Of a DNA stretch of 64,000 nucleotides, positions 50,688 to 59,007 are shown in pieces. The notes under the pieces are model-generated. The model was not told the origin of the DNA. It searched no databases and saw nothing but the letters and a program-made list of their open reading frames with translations. A program made the translations under genes and the position numbers. The stretch comes from an uncultured Sinobacteraceae bacterium (GTDB lineage Bacteria; Pseudomonadota; Gammaproteobacteria; Nevskiales; Nevskiaceae), in assembly GCA_903822975.1 (NCBI GenBank), contig CAIJRD010000013.1, positions 1 through 64,000 on the forward strand, in the 5' to 3' direction. Position 1 is the first letter of the stretch; each line of letters begins with the position of its first letter.

Positions 50688-50999
50688 TTACTTCGGTGTG
50701 GCGTCGCGATTTTCCTGGCGTGTGGTCTGCCGATCCGCACGATTGGTTTGACGCGTATCGGCGTTGTTCGCGCGATTTTCCTGGCGCGTGTCGGTGCGGT
50801 TGGCGCGCGCATCTTCGCGCGTCGTGGTGCGGTTTGCCCGCGCGCTTTCACGCGAATCGGTGCGGCTTGCGCGATTGTCCTGACGTTCGGCCTGACGTGC
50901 GTCCGAGCGGCTGGCGGCGGTGGAATCCTGTGCCTGGGCGGCGGCTGCGGCGAGCGTCAATGCGGCGCCGAGCGTGGCAGCGAGTAGTTTGTGGTTCAT
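50688..50999 (-). CDS. Exported low-complexity Arg/Asn/Asp/Thr repeat protein
   Basis: Signal peptide MNHKLLAATLGAALTLAAAAAQAQ, then degenerate repeats RANRTTTREDARANRTDTRQENRANNADTRQTNRADRQTTRQENRD. Confidence 0.7.
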   Translation of the reverse strand: MNHKLLAATLGAALTLAAAAAQAQDSTAASRSDARQAERQDNRASRTDSRESARANRTTTREDARANRTDTRQENRANNADTRQTNRADRQTTRQENRDATPK

Positions 51000-51104
51000 T
51001 CGTCTTCTCCTTATGTGCGGGTCTGGCCTGAATGTCAGTAGCTGGCTTTTCGTAAGCCGCGCTGACTATACGGCAGCAATCAGACAGGCAGTACCGGCGA
51101 CAGT

Positions 51105-51683
51105 TCAGGCGGCGACCGGGGCGTCACCGCTCGGTTCGGGCGGTTTGCGTCGCATCGTCAGGTCCATCGAGTGGAAGCCCTTGACGCCGAGTCGACGATC
51201 CTCGAAGTAGAACTTGAGGCCGTGATAGATCGTCGGAAACGCGATTTTGTCCCAGGGAATTTCGTCTTCCCGCATCAGTACGGTCTCGGAGCTTTCGGCG
51301 GTCGGATGGTGGTGCGCCGACAACATGCGTCCGCGATGCAGCATGAAGACCTGGCTGACGTAGGGCACGTTGAACACCGCGAACAGATCGCCAATTTCAA
51401 CCTGCGCGCCGGCTTCTTCCAGCGTTTCGCGCGCCGCGCCTTCGCCGCTGGTCTCGCCGAGTTCCATGAAGCCGGCCGGAAAGGTCCACAACCCAAGGCG
51501 TGGCTCGATCGCGCGCTTGCACATCAGTACGCGGCCGTCTTCCCACTCCGGCACGCAGCCGACGATGATTTTCGGGTTGTGATAGTGAACGGTCCCGCAC
51601 GCCGTACACACGTGACGCGGCAGGTGGTCGCCGGCCGGCGTCAGCAGTTCAACCTTTTGCCCGCAAGTGCCGCAAAAATTCAT
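51105..51683 (-). CDS. NUDIX hydrolase with N-terminal zinc ribbon
   Basis: MNFCGTCGQKV...VCTACGTVHY; NUDIX box GFMELGETSGEGAARETLEEAGAQV. Confidence 0.92.
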   Translation of the reverse strand: MNFCGTCGQKVELLTPAGDHLPRHVCTACGTVHYHNPKIIVGCVPEWEDGRVLMCKRAIEPRLGLWTFPAGFMELGETSGEGAARETLEEAGAQVEIGDLFAVFNVPYVSQVFMLHRGRMLSAHHHPTAESSETVLMREDEIPWDKIAFPTIYHGLKFYFEDRRLGVKGFHSMDLTMRRKPPEPSGDAPVAA

Positions 51684-51866
51684 GTCGCTGGATCCGTCGC
51701 GCCGCGCGCGACGCGGTCTTCATAATTGGCCGGGCAACAGCCTAGCAGAGCCCTCGCCATATGGCTGGATTTGCCACGAAAAATCGGTAATCATCGCCGT
51801 ACAACAACACAACATTCATTCGCGGACGAAGGCTTTCAGGCGCCCGGTCCAGGAAACGGGGGATTA

Positions 51867-52508
51867 ATGCGTAAATACATCGTCATCGCTTTGCTGTGCG
51901 CCATCGGCGGCAATGCCCATGCGCAGCTCACCGGTCGCAAGATCGGCGGCTCCGATTCCGGCTCGGCGGACGCCGACGCTGGCGCGTCCTTGGCGGTCGA
52001 GAGCCACAAGCTCTACGTCGGTGCCGACTACACCCAGGCACGCCTTTCGGTGTCGGATCCGAGCAAGGCCGGCGGTATTCCGCAGGACGATTACGACGGC
52101 CAGTTCGTCGACATCCGCGTCGGCTATCGCGTGCTCAGTGCGCTCGGAATCGAGGTGCACGGCGGCGTGCCGCTCAGCGACACGGGTAGTTCCGGCGACG
52201 TCAAGTCGAACCACTATTTCGGCGTGTTTGCAGTGCCCACGGCAACCTTGTTCGAGCGCTTCGAACTCGGCTTCCCGCTCGGCTACACCTTCTCCAAGGT
52301 CAGCCATCGCAGCGATGACGGCACGCATCAGCAGGAGACGCTCAACAGCGTCGCCTTCGGCATCAACCTGGAAGTGCCGATCCGGCAGTTCTGGGATGGC
52401 TTGCCGGACATCCGCATCGGTGGCGGCGCCATGGTCTACGACCACGAGTCGGCTTCGCGTTACTACGGCTTCCATTACGGCCTGCGTTACGACTTCGGCC
52501 TTTGGTAG
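51867..52508 (+). CDS. Exported outer-membrane beta-barrel protein
   Basis: Signal peptide MRKYIVIALLCAIGGNAHAQ; amphipathic strands; C-terminal GLRYDFGLW. Confidence 0.75.
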   Translation: MRKYIVIALLCAIGGNAHAQLTGRKIGGSDSGSADADAGASLAVESHKLYVGADYTQARLSVSDPSKAGGIPQDDYDGQFVDIRVGYRVLSALGIEVHGGVPLSDTGSSGDVKSNHYFGVFAVPTATLFERFELGFPLGYTFSKVSHRSDDGTHQQETLNSVAFGINLEVPIRQFWDGLPDIRIGGGAMVYDHESASRYYGFHYGLRYDFGLW

Positions 52509-52569
52509 GCGCGCACCTCGGCCGAGCAAGCGCTCGGCAGGTCATCGAACCGGTGGTCGAGCCTGTGAG

Positions 52570-52653
52570 TTCGAGGCGATTGCTTCGAGGTGATCGCTTT
52601 GAGGCGATTGCTTCGAGGCGAGCGCTTTGAGGCGATCGCTTTGAGGGGATTGC
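52570..52653. repeat. Tandem repeat, 6 copies of a 14-bp unit (consensus TTYGAGGCGATYGC)
   Basis: ttcgaggcgattgc/ttcgaggtgatcgc/tttgaggcgattgc/ttcgaggcgagcgc/tttgaggcgatcgc/tttgaggggattgc. Confidence 0.95.
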
Positions 52654-52776
52654 GGTAGAGACGAATACTGCGGGGACGATCGGCCGATCTTCCCCGTTTT
52701 TGTTTGGACGATTGCCCACGGCCGCATCGGCATGACGCACCGATCTGCGCGCCGGTGATCGCAGGAAACAATCGGC

Positions 52777-52808
52777 GAATCGTTCAGCGGCCGATTCGTT
52801 CAGCGGCG
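52777..52808. repeat. Direct repeat, 2 copies of a 16-bp unit (GAWTCGTTCAGCGGCS)
   Basis: gaatcgttcagcggcc / gattcgttcagcggcg. Confidence 0.85.
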
Positions 52809-52849
52809 GTCAAGGCGGGCTGCCTAAACTGGCTCCACCTCAACGCATT

Positions 52850-52929
52850 GGGGCCATAGCTCAACCCAGAAGAGCGCGACTGCATTCATTTCAGTCGAGA
52901 TTGGGGTGCAAATCCCTGTGGCTCCACCA
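52850..52929 (+). tRNA. tRNA-like element with alanine-type acceptor stem (G3-U70, A73, encoded CCA), non-canonical 9-nt anticodon loop CATTCATTT
   Basis: Hand fold: GGGGCCA/TGGCTCC acceptor; GCTC/GAGC D-stem; CGACTG/CAGTCG anticodon stem with 9-nt loop; TGGGG/CCCTG T-stem with loop TGCAAAT; ends ACCA; 80 nt. Confidence 0.7.
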
Positions 52930-52972
52930 GCTTCGCGAAACAGCCCGATGCGCGCAATTTCAACGCAGGATT

Positions 52973-53626
52973 TCAGGCTTTAGCGGGGCCTGATTTGCGT
53001 CCCGGCAGATAGCCGGGCAGATGGGCTGCCGCCGCACTGTGCGCCAGCAGCAATGCAGCTTCCAGCGCCTTGTCGAACTCCTTCTTGCCATCTCCCAGCT
53101 TGATCTGGTTCCTGAGAAAGTTGGCCCAGGCGAATTCGGCAAACGGCGTCGGCGTCTTTTCATAGCCGCCGGCGGCACGCAGCTCGCCGGCGAGGCTGCG
53201 ATAAGGATCATCGATCAAACCCGCCACCGTTTTCGGAAGGCTGGTGTAGGGCTGCGCGCGGCCCTGCGCATCGTGTGGATAGACCCATTGGTGCGCTTCC
53301 ATCTTCTTCCAGAACGCCGCGAGGTCCAGCGTCGAGAAATCGGCAACGATTGCCGTCACCGCATGATGAAAGCCGGCATCCAGTAGCGCGCGAGCAAGAT
53401 GATGATGGTCGATCAGATGCAGTTCGCCGCTCGGGCCGCGCACCACCGGCACCGGATGTGCATCGAGATACGCATGCCGCTTGTCCTTCGGCTCTTTGTC
53501 CAACTCGTTCTGTTTGAGCTTTACTTCGCGCATGCCGACCGTGATCTGCGTTGGCCGCAGATCTTCGATCTCGACCTTCAGCAAGGGGCCCTGAATCTGG
53601 AAGCCCGCAAGATTCTCAGCGCTCAT
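52973..53626 (-). CDS. ParB-like nuclease-domain protein (ParBc_2-like)
   Basis: VEIEDLRPTQITVGMREVKLKQNELDK...HPVPVVRGPSGELHLIDHHHLARALLDAG...WVYPHD. Confidence 0.75.
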   Translation of the reverse strand: MSAENLAGFQIQGPLLKVEIEDLRPTQITVGMREVKLKQNELDKEPKDKRHAYLDAHPVPVVRGPSGELHLIDHHHLARALLDAGFHHAVTAIVADFSTLDLAAFWKKMEAHQWVYPHDAQGRAQPYTSLPKTVAGLIDDPYRSLAGELRAAGGYEKTPTPFAEFAWANFLRNQIKLGDGKKEFDKALEAALLLAHSAAAAHLPGYLPGRKSGPAKA

Positions 53627-54119
53627 TCGATTTGGCGTCCTTGGCGTCCTTGGCGACTTCGCGACGAGCTTCTTGTTGCGCGGCGTGCAGATCGCCGCGG
53701 TAGCTTGGCAGCTGCATGATTTTTCCTTCGACGATGTGCAGCACGTAATTCGTCAATACGACGCCGCCGGCGAACGCCACAGCCAGTGGCACCAGGCCGA
53801 CCGCGGCCAGCACGCCAACGGCGGAGGCGCACCAGACGGTCGCGGCAGTATTGAGCCCACGGACGGTCATGCCGTGACGCAGAATCACGCCGGCACACAG
53901 GAAGCCGATGCCGGAGACGACCTGTGCGGCAATGCGGGTCGGGCTGTCGCTGCTGGTGAGGGTGCCGGCCATCACGAAGCCGGCCGAGCCCAGCGCCACC
54001 AGCGCGTTCGTATGCAGCCCCGCAGGGTTGTGGCGCAACAGGCGTTCGAGCCCGATTGCGGTACCGAGCACCAGGGCAAGCAACAGGTGCAGATAGGGCG
54101 TCCAGTCGGTGACGTTCAT
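53616..54119 (-). CDS. MgtC/SapB family membrane protein
   Basis: LVLGTAIGLERLLRHNPAGLHTNALVALGSAGFVMAG; GIGFLCAGVILRHGMTVRGLNTAATVWCASAVGVLAAVG. Confidence 0.92.
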   Translation of the reverse strand: MNVTDWTPYLHLLLALVLGTAIGLERLLRHNPAGLHTNALVALGSAGFVMAGTLTSSDSPTRIAAQVVSGIGFLCAGVILRHGMTVRGLNTAATVWCASAVGVLAAVGLVPLAVAFAGGVVLTNYVLHIVEGKIMQLPSYRGDLHAAQQEARREVAKDAKDAKSNER

Positions 54120-54227
54120 AGCGACGGTTCGATCACGATGGGTCGGCGCTGCGCTTCGCGAATGCCGCGACGCTGCCACCGGGTGCCGCAGGCCTGCTGG
54201 TGTTTGCGTGCTGCGGACTGCGCAGGC

Positions 54228-54947
54228 TCATCGATGCAGTGACGCGGTTTCGCGCTGCACGTCGTCGTCGAAGCTCACTGAGTCGAGCCGCTGCATGGTT
54301 GGATAGTGCTGCTCGAAGCCGGCTCGCAGCGCTTGCGTCGGCACATCGAAAAATTCGCCGCGCAGGCGCAGGTATTCCATGTGGCGATTGCCGTGCAGAT
54401 CGTGCGGGTGATAAATCGAATCGGCGCTGCCATCGAACTCCAGCGGCTGCAGGGCGAACCGCTGGCACAGTTCGATGTTGAATGCCGGCGTGGCCTTGCG
54501 CCATTCACCATCGAGATGAATGGAGGTGTAGCCGTGCCAATAGAACACGTCGGTCTGCATGGTCTGGCGCAGCCGCTCGGTCGACAAGTGATTGCGCACA
54601 TCCGCGAAACCGACTCGCGCCGGAATGCCGGCAGCGCGGCACACAGCGGCCAGCAGCGCGCTCTTGGTGACACACCACCCGCGACCGCTGCGCAACACGG
54701 TGCTGGCCTTGAGTCCGTCGTCGCTCAGATCGATTGCATAGGGGTCGTAGCGGAAGCCATCTCGCACGGCGTAGTACAAACGCGTCGCGCGCTGACGCGG
54801 GCTGCCATCGACGCCTGCTTTGTCTTGCGCAAATCGCACGACTTCGGGGTGGTCGGCATCGATCACCAGCGCCGGACGCAGAAAGTCGTCGACGCGTTCC
54901 AAGCTCGGATCGGCACTGTTCAATGGCTCGCTGCGACCGTCGGTCAA
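54228..54947 (-). CDS. Transglutaminase-like domain protein
   Basis: RATRLYYAVRDGFRYDPYAID...LRSGRGWCVTKSALLAAVCRAAGIPARVGFADVRNHL...HGYTSIHLDGEWRKATPAF. Confidence 0.9.
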   Translation of the reverse strand: MTDGRSEPLNSADPSLERVDDFLRPALVIDADHPEVVRFAQDKAGVDGSPRQRATRLYYAVRDGFRYDPYAIDLSDDGLKASTVLRSGRGWCVTKSALLAAVCRAAGIPARVGFADVRNHLSTERLRQTMQTDVFYWHGYTSIHLDGEWRKATPAFNIELCQRFALQPLEFDGSADSIYHPHDLHGNRHMEYLRLRGEFFDVPTQALRAGFEQHYPTMQRLDSVSFDDDVQRETASLHR

Positions 54948-55157
54948 ACCGTTCTCCTCGTTGCGCTGGACTCGATGAGCAGTCTAGCCGTTTGTCTGGC
55001 GCGGCCTTCGCGACCGTGCGCGGCTTGCTATTGCCTGGGTAACGGGCAATTCGCTCGTTCGACCCGGCCATTGTGATGCGCTCGCAGGCAGAATAGGGTC
55101 GGGCACGGCAGAGGTGCCGCCCAAGGCTTCGCAACCCACCCCATGAGGATTCGCGTG

Positions 55158-55478
55158 ATGAACGACAAAACCAATCTGTCCCGCCGTCGCCTGCTGCAGC
55201 AGGTCGCTACCGGCGCAATGCTGCTGCCGCTGGCGGGCGTGCCATTTGCCAACGCCTACGCCGCCGACCCGCTGGTGACGCCGGATGATCCGACCGCCAA
55301 GGCGCTGAAGTACGTCGAGGATGCCAGCAAGGCCAGCGGCATGAAGCCGGGCAGCCACTGCGGCAACTGCGCGCTGTACCAGGGTGCCGCCGGCAGTGCG
55401 CAGGGCGGCTGCGCAATTTTCCCTGGCAAGCAGGTCAAGGCCGCTGGGGTTTGCGCGTCCTGGGCGCCGAAGGCCTGA
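55158..55478 (+). CDS. High-potential iron-sulfur protein (HiPIP)
   Basis: Tat-like SRRRLLQQVATGAMLLPLAG; CGNCALYQGAAGSAQGGCAIFPGKQVKAAGVCASWAPKA; start could also be 55143. Confidence 0.93.
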   Translation: MNDKTNLSRRRLLQQVATGAMLLPLAGVPFANAYAADPLVTPDDPTAKALKYVEDASKASGMKPGSHCGNCALYQGAAGSAQGGCAIFPGKQVKAAGVCASWAPKA

Positions 55479-55678
55479 GTCGGGCCCAGTGTGCGACGTC
55501 CGCGGCGGCGACCCCGCTGCGGACGTCGCAGGCTTCACGAGCGCGTGATCGGCGTAGATCCGCGCCCGATGCGGCGCTCGACTGCCGCGCATCGCTCGGC
55601 TCCGAGCGACCTGCGGTTTAAGCCGGATTTCACGATTTCGTCGTACAGTTACCGGCAGGTTCAGGCAGGGGAAAACGG

Positions 55679-56806
55679 GTGTCCGCCGAAACGTTTCGCA
55701 GGGTCGCCGGCGACTTCGCGGCATCGACCCGCGATGCCAAACGCATCTTGATCATCGAGCTCGCCGGCCTCGGCGATCTGGTGCATTCCTTGCCGGCCTT
55801 ATGGTCCATCCGCAAGGCCTATCCTGCTGCTGAATTGCACTGTCTCGTTCGCAGCGCCAATGCCAGCCTGCTGCAGCTGACACCCTGGATCGATCGCGTG
55901 CTGCCGTATCGCCGCGGTGGCGTCGGTGAACTCGGATACCACTTTGGCATTGCGCGTGAACTGCGCGCGCAGCGCTATGACCTGGTCATCGACCTGGTTG
56001 GCTCGGACTACGGAAGCGCCATCGCCTGGCTGTGCGCCGCACCTCGGCGCCTGATTCGGCGCCCTGGTCAGTCGAAGCCCCGGCACGGCTGGCGCTGGGT
56101 CGCCACGGACGTGATGGAACATCCGTTTCGCCAGGAAGCCATGTATCTGCAGCGCTGGAAATGTCTGGCACAGGCAGGCGTGCAGACGCCAAGGCCACAG
56201 TTCCAGCTCGATCTCGATCGCCTGCCGCAGCTGCCAAATACGTCGCAGGCGGGTGCTAGGCCGCGCTACGTCCATTTGAGCCCTTACACCCGCGGCCAAC
56301 ACAAGGAACTGCCCGTAGCGCTGCTGGCGCAACTGCTGACGCGCCTGCGGGCGGAATCGCCCGACATCGAACTCGCGATTTCCTGCGCATCGAATCCGCG
56401 CGAGCGTGCCGCACTCGACCAATTGCTGCGCGCGCTGCCTTTCGAACCCTGGCAGGTGCACGCTGGAACGCTGGATCTTCCGCAGTTGTGTGGCTTGATC
56501 GCGCACGCCGACTTGCACCTGAGTGGCGATAGCGGTTCGATGCATCTGGCCTGGATGCTCGGAACGCCGTCGCTGACCTGGATTCTCCACGGGGGATCGA
56601 TGCGGCAATGGTCGCCCGAGGGTGCCGCGCATCGGCACGTTACGTTTGCGGACGGCGCGCCTCCCGACAACGCCGTCGATCAACTGCTGCATCCCGCGCT
56701 GCAGCTGCTGGCGGCGGGGCAGCCCGCCTGCATGCGGACGCGTGCCGACTTTCCGATGCAGGCTGCGGAACCTGCAATCGCGCCGCAATTCTCGTTCGGT
56801 GGCTGA
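55679..56806 (+). CDS. Glycosyltransferase family 9 (heptosyltransferase-like)
   Basis: ILIIELAGLGDLVHSLPALWSIRKAYPAAELHCLVRS; HADLHLSGDSGSMHLAWMLGTPSLTWILHGGS. Confidence 0.88.
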   Translation: MSAETFRRVAGDFAASTRDAKRILIIELAGLGDLVHSLPALWSIRKAYPAAELHCLVRSANASLLQLTPWIDRVLPYRRGGVGELGYHFGIARELRAQRYDLVIDLVGSDYGSAIAWLCAAPRRLIRRPGQSKPRHGWRWVATDVMEHPFRQEAMYLQRWKCLAQAGVQTPRPQFQLDLDRLPQLPNTSQAGARPRYVHLSPYTRGQHKELPVALLAQLLTRLRAESPDIELAISCASNPRERAALDQLLRALPFEPWQVHAGTLDLPQLCGLIAHADLHLSGDSGSMHLAWMLGTPSLTWILHGGSMRQWSPEGAAHRHVTFADGAPPDNAVDQLLHPALQLLAAGQPACMRTRADFPMQAAEPAIAPQFSFGG

Positions 56807-57148
56807 TCGGCCACCGGCCGCTGATCTGCGGGGGGGCCGCGGCTGAGCCGGCGATGCCCCACCTCGCAAACGCGGTCGCCCGCTGCCGTCGCTGCACTAC
56901 AGCTTCGATAGTACGACGAGCCGGGTGTCGGCAAAAAAAACGGGAAAATTCGGGCCTACCAAACGGTCATTAAGCAGAACGTAAGCAAACGGACCAATAC
57001 TGGCCGTACAAAGCGGCTGTTGCGCCAAGCGATTGTGCCCTGCGCGGTATTGGTAATCGGACGTTCGCCATCGGCGAGGTCAACGTCGTTAGAACACCAC
57101 TCGCGTGGCAGCCTTATTTATAAGTGCAGTCGATCGGGGGAGCAGGCA

Positions 57149-57334
57149 ATGTTGATTCTGGCTAGGCATGTCGGAGAGACCCTCATCATCGACGGTGACA
57201 TTGTCGTCACGATCCTCAGCGTGCAGGGCAGCAATGTCCATATCGGCATTGCAGCGCCGAAGTCGGTGGAAGTCTACCGTGAGGAAATCTATCAACGAAT
57301 TCAACTCGAACGGGAATCTGATCCGTCACTCTGA
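57149..57334 (+). CDS. csrA: CsrA-family carbon storage regulator, paralog 1
   Basis: [61 protein letters not shown]. Confidence 0.92.
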   Translation: MLILARHVGETLIIDGDIVVTILSVQGSNVHIGIAAPKSVEVYREEIYQRIQLERESDPSL

Positions 57335-57489
57335 GACGTGATCCGGCGATCTACCTGACCAGCGCCACGGGGTGAATGCGCGAGCGCTCGGGTAGAAATC
57401 GACGTGACGTCCAGTTCGAATTGCCGAATGCACGCTAAAAACAAGCTAAGATAGCTGCTATCGAAATCATAGTCGTCGGGGGACGGCTG

Positions 57490-57774
57490 ATGCCAGGGAG
57501 TGGCGCACACCCGGCTCCGAATCTGGAGCAACGGAAACGAGGTTGCCGATGGGCAATCTACGGCATTGTTTTGACCGCGAATATCGGCGCAGCCCCGTGC
57601 TGGCCCTGGTCGGAACATCTGGGTTGGACGCCCTTCCTGCTGATCGCGCTCATCATCGTCAACGTCGTCATTCCGCTGGTGCGCTTCATTGTGCCCGGCG
57701 AACGCAGAGCACCGGCGCGGCGACGCACGAAAGTTCGCTTTCGAATGTTGGGTGGGCCGCGCAACAGTCTTTAG
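57490..57774 (+). CDS. Hypothetical membrane protein
   Basis: 94-aa ORF with hydrophobic segment PFLLIALIIVNVVIPLVRFIV, between two csrA copies. Confidence 0.45.
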   Translation: MPGSGAHPAPNLEQRKRGCRWAIYGIVLTANIGAAPCWPWSEHLGWTPFLLIALIIVNVVIPLVRFIVPGERRAPARRRTKVRFRMLGGPRNSL

Positions 57775-57838
57775 ATGAGCACGTTGGCGGCACTTGGAGC
57801 TATTCGGGAATTATCGTAGTGATCGAAGGGAGTCGAGC

Positions 57839-58075
57839 ATGTTGATACTGACGCGGCGAATTGGAGAGACCGTGATCATCGATGGGCAAATCACGCTGAC
57901 GGTGCTGGCCATTCATGGTAACTGCGTGCGCCTCGGCATCATCGCGCCGAAGGAGATCGAGGTGCACCGTGAGGAAATCTTTCAGCGCATTCACGGTGAG
58001 AACAGCACAGCGAGTGCTGCCCGTGAATCGTACGGCTCGAGCGATTCGAGCGCCGTCCGGGAAACGTCGGTCTAG
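57839..58075 (+). CDS. csrA: CsrA-family carbon storage regulator, paralog 2
   Basis: [55 protein letters not shown] plus Ser-rich tail. Confidence 0.93.
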   Translation: MLILTRRIGETVIIDGQITLTVLAIHGNCVRLGIIAPKEIEVHREEIFQRIHGENSTASAARESYGSSDSSAVRETSV

Positions 58076-58305
58076 ACCCTTCTCGAGCGTCTTGCGTCTG
58101 CCGACGCGGCTGCGGCGGTCGTCTTGCCGAGTGGTGCGCTGGCATCCGCATCTGCACCTACTTCTGCATTGGCAATCCTCACACCTTGGCGCGTGAAGAT
58201 GGCGATGAATCTTCGGTCGGTATTCGAGGCTTCGAGTTGCTACAAGGTTTTAATGGTCGCGAGGAAGGCGCTTCATCTCGCCGGCGCGAGCATTCACAGC
58301 ATCGG

Positions 58306-59007
58306 TTAAGGAGACGCTCCGAACATTGCGCCAACTGCGGCGGTAATTCCCATGGCGATGGCGCCCCACAGCGTGACCCGCCATGCGCCTTTCAACACGC
58401 TGGCGCCGCCGACCTTCGCTGCCACTGCGCCGAGCAGACACAGCAGTCCGATCGAGGCCGCGGCAACTGCCACGATCACACGGTCAGGTGGCGTCAGTGC
58501 TGCAACAGCAAGTGGTAGCACCGCACCTGTCGCGAAGCTCGCCGCCGACGCCATCGCGGCCTGCAGCGGCTTCGCACTCAGCGCCTCGGAAATCCCAAGT
58601 TCATCGCGTGCGTGCGCGCCGAGTGCGTCGTGCCGCATCAACTGCTCGGCAACCTGCTGGGCCAGTGCCGGTTCGAGGCCGCGCCCCACGTAGATGGCCG
58701 CCAGCTCGCGGTGCTCCGCAGCCGAATCTTGCTTGAGTTCCGCCGACTCGCGCGCCAGGTCGGCCTGTTCCGTATCCGCCTGGGTATGCACGGAAACATA
58801 TTCGCCAGCCGCCATCGACATCGCACCCGCAACCAGGCCCGCCACGCCGCTGATCAAAATGCTGTGCGGCGCGGCACCCGCCGCCGCGACCCCCACCACC
58901 AGACTCGCAGTCGAGACGATCCCGTCGTTCGCACCAAGCACTGCCGCTCGCAGCCAGCCCACGCGCTCGCTACGGTGCCGCTCGGTATGTCGTCGCGTCG
59001 ATTTCAT
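58306..59007 (-). CDS. VIT1/CCC1-family membrane transporter
   Basis: VGWLRAAVLGANDGIVSTASLVVGVAAAGA...ISGVAGLVAGAMSMAAGEYVSVHTQADTEQADLARE; ATG 59007 chosen within the listed ORF. Confidence 0.93.
   Translation of the reverse strand: MKSTRRHTERHRSERVGWLRAAVLGANDGIVSTASLVVGVAAAGAAPHSILISGVAGLVAGAMSMAAGEYVSVHTQADTEQADLARESAELKQDSAAEHRELAAIYVGRGLEPALAQQVAEQLMRHDALGAHARDELGISEALSAKPLQAAMASAASFATGAVLPLAVAALTPPDRVIVAVAAASIGLLCLLGAVAAKVGGASVLKGAWRVTLWGAIAMGITAAVGAMFGASP

Noticed and set aside
52570-52653. CRISPR array
   Set aside because: Repeats are 14 bp and contiguous with no spacers; no cas-like genes in the window.
52487-52771. ORFs translating the 14-bp repeat array (KRSPRSNRLKAI-type peptides)
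   Set aside because: The 14-bp period is out of frame with codons and the peptide is repeat-derived; treated as non-coding.
52850-52929. Selenocysteine tRNA or tmRNA
   Set aside because: TCA sits mid-loop, but there is no extended acceptor or long variable arm (Sec), and no mRNA-like domain or tmRNA 5'/3' signatures. The acceptor is Ala-type and the element is 80 nt.
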